Below are positions 23,160-35,906 of a stretch of 64,000 nt of DNA, in pieces; position 1 is the first letter of the stretch, and each line of letters begins with the position of its first letter. The translations under genes and the position numbers were made by a program. This stretch comes from Hoplostethus atlanticus. Lineage: Eukaryota > Chordata > Actinopteri > Trachichthyiformes > Trachichthyidae. The stretch is taken from NCBI GenBank assembly GCA_034670405.1, contig JAXDDX010000001.1, forward strand, positions 7,180,001 through 7,244,000, read 5' to 3'. The notes beneath the pieces are model-generated. The model did no database searches, was not told where the DNA came from, and saw only the letters and a list, made by a program, of their open reading frames with translations.

Positions 23160-23490
23160 GTTATACGCTTTGCTGACCTTGAAGAGGTGATCCACTCTTT
23201 TATACCATCTCGCTTAGATTACTGCAATTTTCTTCTCCTGCCTCAGTCCCAATTCTCTTTCTCGTCTGCAGCAAGGCTTTTAACTAAATCTAAGAGACTA
23301 TATTACCTACAAGACACCTAGTTACATTTCTGACCTGTGAAACCCCTACGAACCAAATTGCAGCCTGAGATCCTTGGGCAGGGCGCTTTTAGTTGCTTTT
23401 AGCTGCCTGAGGAGATGAGGCTTGGTTCTTCAGTGTTTTCTTTTAAATCACTACTGAAAACAGTTTTCTGAACTTGCTTTTACTTGTTTT
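23160..23490 (+). pseudogene. CR1/L2-type LINE 3' fragment
   Basis: The plus strand reads EEVIHSFIPSRLDYCNFLL and SFSSAARLLTKSKR. Stop-interrupted text then ends PEEMRLGSSVFSFKSLLKT. This corresponds to the C-terminal part of CR1/L2 reverse transcriptases (SRLDYCN...AARLL...LPEEIR...FKSLLKTHLF). It is 5'-truncated and full of stops. Confidence 0.7.
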
Positions 23491-25646
23491 TTGTGTTTAG
23501 ATTGATTGTTTTATTATTTATTCATTATTTATTTGCCAAGTTTGTTTAGATTGATTACTATCACCGTTCTCTTTAATTGTTATTTTAATATCTGTGATTG
23601 AGATGTGTTTCATATATAAATCTTCACTACCTATAAATGGGGTAAAGAATTCAAGCATGAAATGATTTTAACAAGTTCACACAGTAGGGAGACAGAACCA
23701 GAAGCAAAGTATTACACGGGGGAAGGATACAGAGAAAATTAATCCTGTGCAAATTGCTGTGCACAGTAGGTGGTGTTCACATAGCTATTTCTCTTTTGAA
23801 TCAGGAGTAAAAGTTGGTGGAAGTCAAGAAAAGTCACCTTTGATTGTCTTAAATGATGTGGTTGGGGCATTGTGTAATGGCTTGTACACAAGAGACCTTT
23901 GCAGGCCTCTAGTGTTTACATTAATATAGTCTCCCAACCAGCTGATTTATAAAATGTCCCACTGATACTGTTGGGCAATCTCATTTAATATAGGTGTTTC
24001 GTTGACCTCCTAATTTCAGCAACCACAATCTGCTGGGGCCCCTTTTCTCTTTTTCATGTCAGATGCTGAAAGTTTCTCATCTTTTCATGAATTACATATT
24101 TCCCATTGCACACTATGTATTTTCAGTTTGAGCTTCATGTTGATTTGTCCTACTTGCCAGACCCTAAGCTAATTTTAACTGGTTTATGTAATTCCTCTGT
24201 GCATTCATGTGGTGAAATCCTTAACTTCTTCTTTTTTTTTTTATACAGATAATCATAGCTCTCTCTCAGACAAACATGGTCATTGGAGTACATGGGAGTG
24301 ACCATTCTCTATTCTCACACACCTTCAGAAATTGTACAAAATAGCCAGAGAAGTCAACCATGGATTGCTTAAAGGATAAGAACACCTCATTTTGTAGTCC
24401 TCGGGGTTACATTGCCCTCTAGCTGCTATTTTATAAGCAAATATAACACTTGCTAAATGTTTCAAACTTGCAGAGGAAATGAGCAACAATTTGCTATCAT
24501 TGTCCATATTTTGTGATAATGAATTATGCATTGTGTTCCAGTTTACATTCCCACAGTTTTCCCACAGGAAAAGAAACAAATAGTCATCACTCAGCAAAGG
24601 GAGGAGATAAGTAGGTGGAAGAATGCCAACAAGCTCCAAAACCACATCTCAACAGGTGCAAAATAAAGCAAGATTGGAAAGCGGAATATACAAATGTCAA
24701 TACAGTGGGTGGTATCTTTTATACCTTGCTTTGACAGAAATTCAACAATATAGTGCCGGCGCACAAAACCGCAGCAGTCAATTTTCACTGGCACACCAGC
24801 TGTTGCAGTGGAATTTTGGTGTCAGTTTGGGGTAAAGTTCAAACTTTAAGTACAAACTTATTTATCACAATGAGAAGATAATTTTATGGAAACATCTGGA
24901 CATGTGTGCGTATTTTTTTTTCTATTTGCATACTATAAATTGTATAAAGATAAACCAGTTAGCTGACTAGCTAACAAGCCAACAAGCAGCGAGTCCATCT
25001 ACGTAGATACGCGAAACTACCACTTCAAAACGAGATGGGCCAAAGTTAAACAGCAGAATCATTTGGCAAATAAGTCTTACTCCAAAAGCAAATGAGAGTT
25101 ATCAGCTAACTGGTAGGCAAACCCTCTTGTTTCAAGCCAGGTCTTTGTAAAGTATGTAAAGTATCTGCTGACTTCAAAGTTTCATATTGGTCAATTGTTA
25201 TTTAAGCAATATCACACAAGAGGGAGTGCTGTTATACTGAATATCAGCACGGCTGTGATTCGGTCCTGCAACTGAACAACTGAATATAATACCAGACCAT
25301 GTTCAGTAAACCTTTTGAATTGTCTGGACTTAGTGTTGCAGAATATTTTAAGATGTGCTGGTCTTAAGGTGAAATTGAACTTTTTAGTTGAAGTTTTTGT
25401 GAACCTATAATAGGTTCCTGTAATAGTCTAAATATGATCAAGTCACTTCATCACTGAAAGTTTGTGGCCAAATCACAAGGGTCCATGATCACATTCGCTG
25501 GTTTACCCAAATACCACCAAAAAAACCCAGAAGCTAGCCACTTAACACTAATCCAAGATGAATTTACCTTTAGCTGTCACCTTATTTTAGATGAATATTT
25601 ACTGTCTAGCTAACATGCAGGCGTTTTGAACTCATCAAACTGAGTA
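23491..25646. other. Intergenic, nothing recognised
   Basis: No exon-like or named repeat sequence. Short ORFs in this stretch have no recognisable motifs. Confidence 0.35.
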
Positions 25647-26252
25647 AATCCCACGTTGGTATTTTCTTACGCACATAAATACGACAAATTTACAAATAAT
25701 TTAAATAAAGTTTGTGAATGAGGTCCAATGACCCTTCATGAAAGGGAATGCATAACTCGACACTGCACTGCACAGTGGGAGTACAAGCCATTTTTTAATA
25801 TATAACTAAGCATCCTCTTTCTTTACTTTCTATGGGTTTCCTATTTCTCATATGACATCCAGCCTTACTTCCTTAATCCTTCTCCAGACATCCTTTATAT
25901 TCCCTTTTGGCTTCTTTTATTACTGTGTTCAAGATGAGAAAGTCGCATGTTTTGCCAGTAGTAACGGATTTTGTGTTCTTCATTTTCAAAAGTACGTAGC
26001 TTTGTTCAAACAAAGTCTGGTCACTACAGGGAAAGAATCATTACACTTGTTGTAATTAGAAATTGTAGCTGTTCTCAAGTCTACTTCTTTACTTAAATCC
26101 ATTGGGAATGTGAACATGGTATTGTCCCTAGCAGTCCCTTGAATGCATTCCCTTTCACGAAGGGTCATTGGGCCTCGATCACGAAACTTTTCTTAAATTA
26201 TTTGTACATTTGACGTATTTATGTGCGTAATAAAAAAGACCAACGTGGGATT
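25647..26252. mobile_element. 606-bp inverted-repeat element
   Basis: 25647-25753 (AATCCCACGTTGGTATTTTC...AAAGGGAATGCAT) and 26143-26252 (its reverse complement with roughly 10-15% differences) form 107-110-bp arms around a 390-bp spacer with no ORF of note. It is either a miniature DNA transposon or two opposed copies of one short repeat. No target-site duplication is obvious. Confidence 0.65.
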
Positions 26253-26990
26253 CATGAAACATGCAGGAAACCCCGATTTGTGCGTAGAAAAGGTGATGAA
26301 TGCCAATCGTTCGTAAATTGGATGCGTGTGCTTCTTCGCATTGACTTGCTAGCAAAAGGCAGCTATATTACCTGCTACTTTTTAGCATTAGCATTAGCTT
26401 TTACTATTAGATGCCCATCAGTCATTGCATTGGGATTGTAGGTTAGTTTGTCTTGCTTTGTGTGTAGTATGGTTATATTAGCTTACAAACGATATCAGTT
26501 ATTTTGCTAGCAGTTGACAGTCGTTAACTTTCAATAAGCACTTGTCTAGTGGCGTTTTACTGGCATACTGTTAGTAGTATTGTTGGTAGCATGCTGCTGC
26601 CTAAATCCAGGGTTTGTATCCTGACCACACCATTACCCATCAGCACAGGAACATACACACACTCACACATGCACTCTCCGGGGCTAACCCCAGCCCCAAA
26701 CCCTTATACTAAAACTAAAACCTCCAGGAGAGGGGGTCCTTGAGGACTGGATTGAGAACCACTGATCTAGAGTAGGTGGGTTAGTGAATGGTGTAGCCTG
26801 TGCAATGTTCCAGTAGACTTATGACGACATAGCCTGATATCCTCTATGGCAAGCATTGGTAGGGCAGGACATCATTCTGTAACAGTAAGGCCACTAAGAC
26901 TAACACAAAAGTCTTCAGTCAAACCGGTTCAACTTTTATTTGTTATAATAATTCTAGTCAAAGTACAAAACAAAACAAAGGCAAAGTGAC
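26253..26990. other. Intergenic with a hAT-type terminus
   Basis: 26700-26765 (CTTGAGGACTGGATTGAGAA, then CCACTG) looks like the right end of a hAT-type miniature element widespread in fishes; the left end was not identified. Otherwise I see no feature. Confidence 0.3.
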
Positions 26991-26996
26991 ACCACT

Positions 26997-29345
26997 TCAT
27001 AACACCTTAATATGGTTCCTGAGAACAATTACCCTGTACATTACAGCACAAATCACAACAAAATCGTCTTGCCAAGTTGGCTTTTTAACAATTTTCTGTG
27101 ACCTAGCCACCTGACCCCTATGACCCCCTGCATTGGGTGAGTTGTCAATGTCCTGGCTTACAGGTAACCATTTCAATACCAAACAGCACCTTGTAAGGTG
27201 TGAAACCAGTAGAGGACTGGACGCTGCTTCTGATGAATTTGTGCGACCAACAACTATTATGTCATCAAGATAAACCAAGCATGTTGTCCACTGCATGTCA
27301 GCTATGTAGTGCACTGACACTGAACTCAAAAAGTCCCCTCTAGGTCAGAAATCCTTGCAGATGGACAGGGACCTGTCTTAGTGCTTGTTTGATTGGCCTT
27401 GCGTTCTTTGTATCTATCCTGTGCTGGACTAGCTTGGAACGCCCCAAATCAAAATCCCCAGTGCTAACTGCTTCACATCAAGGTTGAGGGCTTGTATTAA
27501 CTGCTCTGTCTCCCACTTTGGCTTGGGGGAAGAAAGCTGGGGGTGCTTATTACCATTTAAGCAGCCAAGGACTGCTGTGTCACAGCCCTCCTCTGAAATA
27601 GAGAACCGGTCCAATTATGGACACTCCCTGACGACCTGAGGTTCAGGTGATACATTCATTACACGCACAGGTAGTTTCTCGCTGATGGACTTGCAAAAAC
27701 TACATGCTATCAGTGCATTGTTTTTCTCTGTAACCCCAGTGCATGGTTCAAGGACACCTTCCAATTTTTCACTGTTTATAGTGCCCTCCACTTTAAATGG
27801 TATAAACATTTCAGATCTGGGGAGGATTACAGTATCATTCATGACAACCACCCTGCACACACTTCCCATCCCTCCCCATGAAATCAAAGGTACCTGCTTA
27901 CTCAGGATAGTAAATGTGCATTTCTGCATGTTCCTTCATTGCTCCATATTTAACTAGATAATCAGTCCCTACCAGTGCTTATTGGTCAGCATCCCAAGCC
28001 AGGTAGGGGAGCTGTACACCATCGTCCCAATACCGAGAGAGGTTGTCCATTGGCTGCTGTAACCGGTTTGCAGTAGGGCCTCAGCCATCCAAGTCCATTT
28101 GACCTCCAGTAGCATCTCTCCAAATTATCTCCTGCACCATTGACACCTGTGCCCCAGAATCTACCATGACCACACGTTCTGCATTTGCAATGCTGCCCTC
28201 TATATTGAGCCCTTCTGCAACCACACCTGAAGCTACCGTACAGTGCTTAATCTGTAAATCATGAGGTGCCGGAGCTCATTTATACAGAAAAGACAACAAA
28301 TCATTATCAGCTACACCAAATTGTAAAAAAGAAAATCAATGACTTACCATTTTATTCTGTCACACTCGAGACACTTTGCAAGGAAGTCCTCACTTAAATT
28401 CATCTTCACTAATGCTGACAATAAACTTTATACAATGCCAGCAGCACTCAAATCATCCAATTCAACCAAGTTGACAAAAACATTTGCTGGTGTCTCCATT
28501 CCTTCTTGCTGAATTCTCACATACACAATCAAAGCAGCCTTTTTATTCAGACAGCATCGTCTAACAGAATCGTCCCCATGTCAACACCATTTAACTGCTG
28601 ACAATTGATCTTGTGCTCAAACCCATATGCTGGCCTGTGCCATTTTGCCTCTTTGTACGCAATGCGGAAAACATGAGCTGTGGTAGATATTTGTTGTGAT
28701 TGGGCGTTAACAATAGATTGCTCGGTTCGGCGAGTCGTTTCTGCTGTTCTTTGCAGGCGGTTCTGAAGCTTTTAAGAAATTTAAAATATTGCTTTGTCTC
28801 TTGGCCATATTGTACTTTGAGTTGTGTGTCTCATTTGTATGATTTGATTCAATCAATTTGACTTTGACTTTGATTTTAAATCAAAAATCAGATAGGCACA
28901 ACATTATCTACATGGTTAATGTCAACAAATCATACAGTTTGTGCTACATGATTTTTTTAAATTGTAATTGTTTTATTGTGTGCGTTATAAAAATGGGCAA
29001 TATCATATTTTGTAGATTTGGAGGTCCCGGAGTGGGCATTAGAGGTCCCAGAGCGCAGGTGGCTCAAAAGCTCCGGCCCAAATTAAGCACTGGTACTGTA
29101 GCCTGAGAGTCCTGTGCGCCATCAGGGCTGTCCTTGGGTATGTATGAGCAATCTCTTGAAATGCATTGTACATCCACAATACCAGCAAGCTCTGCTGGGC
29201 AGCAATAAAGACCACGTTCTGTCGCTCCCAGGGACACAGGCTCTTCATCTCCCCTCACCCTGCTCATTGTCAACTGAATGTCCATTTCCCGTGGTCCCCG
29301 CTGATACTTGACAGGTCCTACCCGTTTCAAATACAGACTTCGCAC
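26997..29345 (-). pseudogene. Ty3/Gypsy-type pol remnant, split by an insertion
   Basis: On the minus strand, an aspartic-protease motif VVMVDSGAQVS lies near 28150-28170. It is followed downstream (27615-27929) by a linker domain typical of Ty3/Gypsy pol (VCRVVVMNDTVILPRSEMFI, PVRVMNVSPEPQVV). Next comes a reverse-transcriptase catalytic motif LVYLDDIIV at 27255-27280. Stops and frame changes lie between, and the RT is truncated soon after. An ORF just upstream of the protease (29064-29345) is probably the preceding pol/gag part, displaced by the insertion at 28241-29092. No integrase or LTRs were found. It is a dead retroelement, described only. Confidence 0.7.
28241..29092. mobile_element. 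hAT-like insertion nested in the Gypsy remnant
   Basis: The ends are inverted: CAGTGCTTAATCTGTAAATC at 28241 and, reversed, CAGTGCTTAATTTGGGCCGG at 29092. GGAGCT / AGCTCC follow shortly inside each end. The flanking octamers CTACCGTA (28233-28240) and GTACTGTA (29093-29100) match at 6 of 8 positions, consistent with an old 8-bp hAT target duplication. There is no intact transposase inside the 852 bp. Confidence 0.65.
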
Positions 29346-29730
29346 CTGTCTAATGAACAGTACTGTTTGTTTTCCTCAGTAACTCAACACACATATTCTC
29401 TCTCTCCCTGCTCCTTGCTTTTTCTTTTTGGACACACATGCACACACACACACACACTATCAAACACTGTTTTGTTTGGTGTCTGTTTACTCTTTATTTT
29501 ATTTTTATTTTTTAAATATTTCAATAAGCCCTTTTTTTATATCACCTGCACAAATTGGTCTTTTTTGATCATTGCATTTTATTACTGTTATATATATTAT
29601 TACTGTTATATATGTTTTTATCAGTTCACTTCTATCTTTTATAACCGTGCAACTAAACTAAACATGGCAACATTAAACACGTTGCCCCCCACAAATGATG
29701 CAGTCCCCCTCACGGCCAATCAGTAATCCC

Positions 29731-29771
29731 GCATCCAGCCAATCACGTCAATGATACGATTGGCTGGATGC
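29731..29771. repeat. 14-bp perfect hairpin
   Basis: GCATCCAGCCAATC (29731-29744) and GATTGGCTGGATGC (29758-29771) are perfect inverted copies around a 13-nt loop. It may be the core of a miniature element or a chance palindrome. ATTGG/CCAAT occurs in both arms. Confidence 0.7.
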
Positions 29772-32430
29772 AGGAGAGAATCAGGCTGGTAGGCTGGTTC
29801 TTTCTGCATCCAACACAGGCCAGTAAAACTGTTCTGTCTGTCACGACCCCGGAGTAGCAAAGCAAGGATATCACATATTAACCATATGTGACGCTGGTAT
29901 GAACATTTATGAGATAATGCATAATTCTGAAAACTCAGTGGAGTTGCATCACTCCCCCAAGTTTCATTTAAATCTGATCAACTGTATCTGACATACAAAT
30001 AAATAAACAATGTAGCGCCATCCTTGGGCCAATTGATTTTGAGAATGCAGAATGCAGTGGTAAGATGCATCATTCAAGTATCATAAAGAAATCAGTGGTT
30101 TCTGAGATATTGGATGTGACAATATGTGGATAAACAAATGAGCCGAACAGACGGAGACCTAAACTAAGCTAGTTTAGTCTAATCTAAATTAGCTTTGGAT
30201 CAAATGTGACATCGCACTCCTACTGTGAATTATAAGAAGGTCTGATAAGACATGTGTAAACATATTTACGTTACAATGACTCCATACGTAAATAATGTAC
30301 GAATCAATACGTAAAGATATGTACGGGTGCTGTGACATTACCTTACGTAAGATTTCCTACGAATGGTTATGAGGTCGGGCTGGGTAAGAAAATAAAATAT
30401 GTGAAATAAATGAAAAAGAAACTCTGGAACACAACAATCCCTCATGCCACCTTCATTGTCCTCAACAGCTCAAACGTCATCCCTATTTAATCCAAACCTT
30501 CAAATCTCTCCATAGGTTTGTAGTTAAATTTGCCCAAGGCTGTTGTGTGGGTTAATGATGTTAGCAAGGTCATCGATTGGTTTGTAAAGCGTGCTCTCTG
30601 TCAGTCATTTTGGCATATACATCAGTGTTGGGTCCATGCTGTTTTATGAACATTAAATATAGTCACTGAGGAGGCTGATGAATAGATTCAGGAGGGTTAT
30701 AATGTGAAATAAAGTGAGTAAAGTGAGTCAGAGCTGATCAGATAGAAATGTCCATTCTAATCCGTCTCTCTTTCTCAACAAGAGAGAGATGCATTTTCAG
30801 AAAAACTCTCTTTCATCAAAACTCTCCACTGATGAGATCAGACATCTTAAGAGTGGCAAATGAACTGTACTTTCAATGCTGACATGCCACATCAGAGATG
30901 TTTGCTGTCCATTTCAGTGTACCTGCCGAGAGCAAAATAGCACAGCAGCTACTCCTTACTCAACACTCATAACCAACCCAGAGCAGTACAAGGGCAATGG
31001 ATATTCTCCACAGAGCTTTTAACATTGGGAAGAATTTGTTTTATTATTCAAGCAATTCACACTCACATTGAACTCCCCTCCCTCATGTTTCAAATGAAGC
31101 ACAAAATGCCAGTGCAAATGGATGGGATTGCTTGTGGTGCATATTATGAGGTCTCCACTTCATATTTTGTTATTTCTCTGCTCAGGTTTGGAGTCGTGAT
31201 ACTATTTGTTTCCAAAGACCCCATTTGTACTTGTGCGTGATGATATGAGATGAAACAGGCATCCTTAGATGCCCCTATTTTTTGTATAGCTGATTTCCAA
31301 AGGGACACCATGAAAGAAAAAAGGGGCTTTTCATGTGGGCTCAGGTGATTTGAACTTGTCAATATTTTATATCAGATTGTTGTGGCTTTTTAGTTTTTCT
31401 GTGAGTGCTTTGGTCATCATCAGGCACATTCAGATCAGTCAGGCAACAGATATTTCACTCTGTTATACCTGTGCACCATAAAACTTCATCATGGTGTACA
31501 GCACATAAGAAAATAATTTTCCACAAATCATGTTTGTTGTTTACTAAGTAATATCCATTTAATTACATGAAGTAAAAGTTGTATTATTTAGAAATTTTAA
31601 AGGCCATCCCCCATATTTGAGACGCTGTAGATTTGCCTTATTTGCCCAAATGAAATTCAGGTGTTGAGTGTGGTCAAAGGTCAGGAAATCTTCTCTGTGC
31701 ACAGGAAGTGACTAATTGAAAAATTAAGAGTGAAATACAAAACTTACTCCTAAACACCAGTGAGCAAATGTTCTGCCCAGAGAAAGCTGTACTTTCCAAC
31801 GATGGCTGAAAATATAGGTCTGAGGAGTGCACAGTCTATTCAAACTGCCAACATGTGAAGTTGCCTATTGACTATGAATCTTAGCCTTAGCAATTCCCAC
31901 AAACCTCTTCTGATATAGTCCATCTAGTCTATCTTTGACCATTCATGCCAGCAAGAGTACACAAACTGGATTCCCATGTTTAAGGAGTGGGAACATACTA
32001 AATCTGCAGCTTGCTCTAAGATTGATACTTCAGACTTAAATTTTCCAAAATACGGACTATAGAATAGAATGAAGCTTTTATGATCCTAGCTTGATATCTT
32101 CTCTGGCTCTACCCACTGCAATGTTGCTCTGAGAGTAGCAGAATGATTTTTTTGGCTCCCACTTGCTGCCTTTAGCACAAATTGGTTGTACCTCTGCCTC
32201 TACTGCGTGTTTTGATTTGTCTACACCTTCTGTTTTGTGGCATAAAGTGATGAAATATTTTCCCAAAAATGAAATTTTAATACAGTTCTACTACGCCTAC
32301 TGCCACTACTGGGTACAGTGAGCAGGAACTATTTTTCGGCCTCAGACCAGAAAAGCTATAATTAATTTCCAGATGACTGTGGCAATGTCCCCATGATTGC
32401 TATCTTGAGATATCTCCTTGAGTGTCTTGG

Positions 32431-32514
32431 CTTTTATAGTGTCACTTTTATAGTGTCATTTTTATAGCGTCACTTTTATAGCGTCACTTTTATAGCGTCA
32501 CTTTTATAGTATCA
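32431..32514. repeat. 14-bp minisatellite, six copies
   Basis: Six tandem units of CTTTTATAGTGTCA with GTG/GCG/GTA variation at the centre. The last unit has TATCA. The copies are even in length, so this is a clean minisatellite. Confidence 0.95.
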
Positions 32515-33174
32515 CTCAGCAATAAGACTCCCTGGGAGGTAGATTTCTTGAGATTAATGACCGTGTCATTTGATGTATATGCAACACAGCATACCTAGTC
32601 CAGGTCACTAATTGAGTATTTCACTGTGAGTATCTAAGTATGTACCTGTCATCCACATTCTGTCAGCATTGACAGGTTCACCAGTTGTGCCATGCTCCTG
32701 TTCAGAATGACATCTGTGCAGTAGGCAGAAGGAGATTTTGTGAGAATAGCCTTCAATTTGCCAACAATAAGGGAAGATATTAGTTACATACACTCTACTA
32801 CACAGACAGACAATATTTGCAGGGAATGTTGTAGAATTATTAAATGTAAGCAGTTCTGCATATAATAGGGAGGGAGTAATGTACTAGAGATGAACTGAAC
32901 GACGGATGATATAAACATGAAATATCTCTACAGGTTTCCATTTTTACCAAATTATGAACAATGTTGCTTGATTAATATAATCCCCCAAGCACCTTTTATC
33001 TTTCAAATTCCCAAGAATTACTTTCACAAAAAACACTTTCTTGGCAATGGCTTATGATAGTTACAAGAAACGTTAAATCCAATCACACAAATGGCAATGG
33101 TTTAATATATTACATTATTACATCCTATCATTGTAGGTGACTAGGAAAAAACACAGAGCAACCTATTCAGTTAT

Positions 33175-33452
33175 TCTAGAAGAAGACGAACACACTTTAT
33201 TAGTCCACACGTTTTTATGTCACACACAGCATGCAGTCGGTGGTGGCCGTCAAACACACACACGCATGCAGGGAGGGTGGCTGCGGGAAATTTGTCCTCT
33301 GCTGCTGGACCCATCCTGTTGTACACTCCCTCTGTGGCGCTGGGGGACCAATGGCTCCAGGTGTTCTTTGCATGTTTTAGTCAATTGGGGTTCTTATTTT
33401 TGGAACAGGACCCCGTGTGAGCCCGGGGAGAACATGCAGAAAGAGAGGAGAT
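33175..33452 (-). repeat. SINE copy, 5'-truncated
   Basis: This shares with 4921-5250 the order of blocks: AGAAGACGAACACACTTTAT, CACACACACGCATGCAGGGA, a CCTCTGC/CTGGGGGACCAAT block, and GAGCCCGGGGAGAACATGCA. The tRNA-like head is absent. The reading frames in this stretch are products of the repeat. Confidence 0.65.
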
Positions 33453-35906
33453 AACTACTTCAAAAAGTAGCATAGTTGAGAATTAACCAGTGATTCTGAC
33501 AGTGAGTCATTCCTGACTTTGGACGATAACTGTTTTTATCTCACCACCCTTGTGGAAAGGAAACTTGTGCTGCTTTTCAGCTGGAATTTTACCAAATATA
33601 AATGTTGTCATCCCCCATCAGTCGTGTCTGAGAGGCAACACATGGAGAAACGAGTGAACAATGTAGCTGTAATGGCCGGTGCCTGTGGCTAATTTCACTT
33701 ACCTGCCCTGTAGGGAGCTAAATATATAAAGCGTGGTAGGTGTGTCGCTGATCCTCCTGGCTTGATGTGCGGTAAAAGATTTAAAATGTTTTAGGTTAAG
33801 TGTTGCAATTAAATTGGAGCTTGGGTGGATTTAACTGTCTCTGCGTGTTTCAGTGTGATTACACAACATCTTACAAATACAGAATTAATGTTCGGCCAAA
33901 AATGTATCATATAAAATGGGATAGCTGAACACAGCAATAAGTAACTTCTCCATCAAGAGAATAGTGTTAGAAATAGTTGTGTGATGCTTATTGGCGCCTT
34001 TGCATTTTATAGTGTATATCTCCTGAAATAATTGGAAATTGAAACAACTCTTCACACATTCATCTATCGATGTAACTCACCTGTGACAGGTTGCAGGCTC
34101 CTACATGGTATAATTATGGACTTGCATGGCCCTTGGATGAAAAAAAGTGGGAGGTCGTCTTGTAAGGGCTAACTAAACATTTTGGTTTTTTTGTTGTAAT
34201 CAATCAGTAATAATCAGTGTAGTTTTCAGTACAGTGGTGAGAGGAATCATTCCCCCGAGTTTCAACAATGTCTGAGATATTGTGTGATTAACGAACAGAC
34301 GGGTGGAGACTACTCCATACTCCCCCCATGGTGTGTGAGCAAGAGGTTTAGATTATCCTCTCCTGTAGTTTAATTGATATTTAAGTTTATTAAAGCATTG
34401 CAAACGCCACTCCGCAATACATCATTTGCGACAAAAATAACTTAAATGTCAACACTGCTAGATAAAGCAGTTGAAACATCCTCTACTGACCCAGTGCTTT
34501 AACTGCCTGGCAGAGTATAAGCACAGCTTGTTAAATAGATAGCCAGAAAAAATAAAACGTTCATGAAAATCTTCACCAATATGAATTTTCATTTTGTTTT
34601 TCAGATTTTGCAAGTAAATTAACTGCAATTCAGGGTAACATGTAATGCATACGTGCTGTTACTCTGCATAGCATATAGCATTTATGCACATATTAGCTAT
34701 AACAGCTTAGAAATGTTTTAGAATTGCTAATCAGGTATTTTTCAAACACACTGGATGGCTGCTGTTCAAATGGTTTTGAATTGAGTGGTGAAAAACAAGC
34801 CACATCATATTCGCCACATCACCATCCCTTAACATTTCCTCATTATGCTCTATTAAGGCTGAAATGGATTCCTTTGGTTAAGCCATTTCCCACAGCCTGA
34901 TCTGATGAAAAATGTGCAGTTGTTAAGTTAAGCTCTTTTGATTTCAGCTTGCTGGGACTGAGGTGATTGTTTATACATCATCTAATGCAGTCACAAGTAA
35001 CAAAAATGAAAGTAATGTTTATTCAACTGAACATATTGCAAGTATACTGTATACATCTTACACAACTTGCAGAAGAAAAACATCATGCAAACAAATACAA
35101 GGTCTCAAAGCAATTTTTTTTTCTGTTTAACTTACCAGGATTGCAGTACTAGATAATGAAAAATAATCCTTGGTAAAGTCATGTCCATTTCTCTGAATGT
35201 ACAGTCACAACAAAACAATAAACTTCACAATACTACTACAATACTTACTTATATAACAAATCCGACAATGAATCAGTCAAGCCCATTTTCAGAGTAGGCC
35301 TGTCTTCAGTTCAATCTCAATCTCTGCAACACACTATACATAATTTATCTTGGCCAATGTAATCACAGCAATCAATAACACAATCAATAACACCAAAAGT
35401 TATGCAGGATGATGCTATTGAAAAAGGTACATTCACAAAATAGTATGCCATAACACGTACGTTAAAAGGCTCGTTTGGTCGATTCCGATCATGTTATAAC
35501 ATTCATATTTGTTACGGAACAAAATCACAATAATTGAAATTGCACATAAATTTCATATTACAATACATTTTTTTCAAACAACTCGTATCATTTTCCAATC
35601 AATAGACAATGAAGAGCACAGTCCTTTGTTGCAAAAATAAAAACACCATTACTTAATAACAGATTTCTACAGCGCCTCCATCTCATCAGTGTAGCAAATA
35701 TATTTCCTTGACAAAAAACATCTTTATGTGTTAATACAGACTAGAATATCATTGTATAACCACAGCAACACATTCTTGTAACAAAAGAGCACTAAAGCTA
35801 TACTGGATGCTCTCCTCAAATCAGTCATCTCTAGCAATCAGTCAAGACTGGGCTGAGCAGCACACTGATTAAGGGCATAGAGAGATCACGGGATTCCTCT
35901 AAGCCA
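33453..35906. other. 3' flank of gnrhr, no further gene
   Basis: The proximal part (about 35000-35906) probably contains the gnrhr 3' UTR. The rest is AT-rich, with a weak partner of the 29850-30150 repeat at 34235-34310. No exon-like sequence is visible. Confidence 0.35.

Larger units (their letters stand above)
29346..33170. other. Intergenic, low-complexity and dispersed repeats only
   Basis: 29441-29457 is a short (CA)n, followed by T-rich DNA to 29640. 29850-30150 resembles a dispersed repeat (CATCACTCCCCCAAGTTTCA ... GAACAGACGGAGAC) with a weaker partner at 34235-34310 (ATCATTCCCCCGAGTTTCA ... GAACAGACGGGTGGAGAC). No gene is visible. Confidence 0.4.

Noticed and set aside
29166..29726. 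186-codon plus-strand ORF with hydrophobic, tyrosine-rich sequence
   Set aside because: Its second half is a translation of (CA)n and T-rich low-complexity DNA, and its first half overlaps the Gypsy remnant in antisense. No family resemblance.
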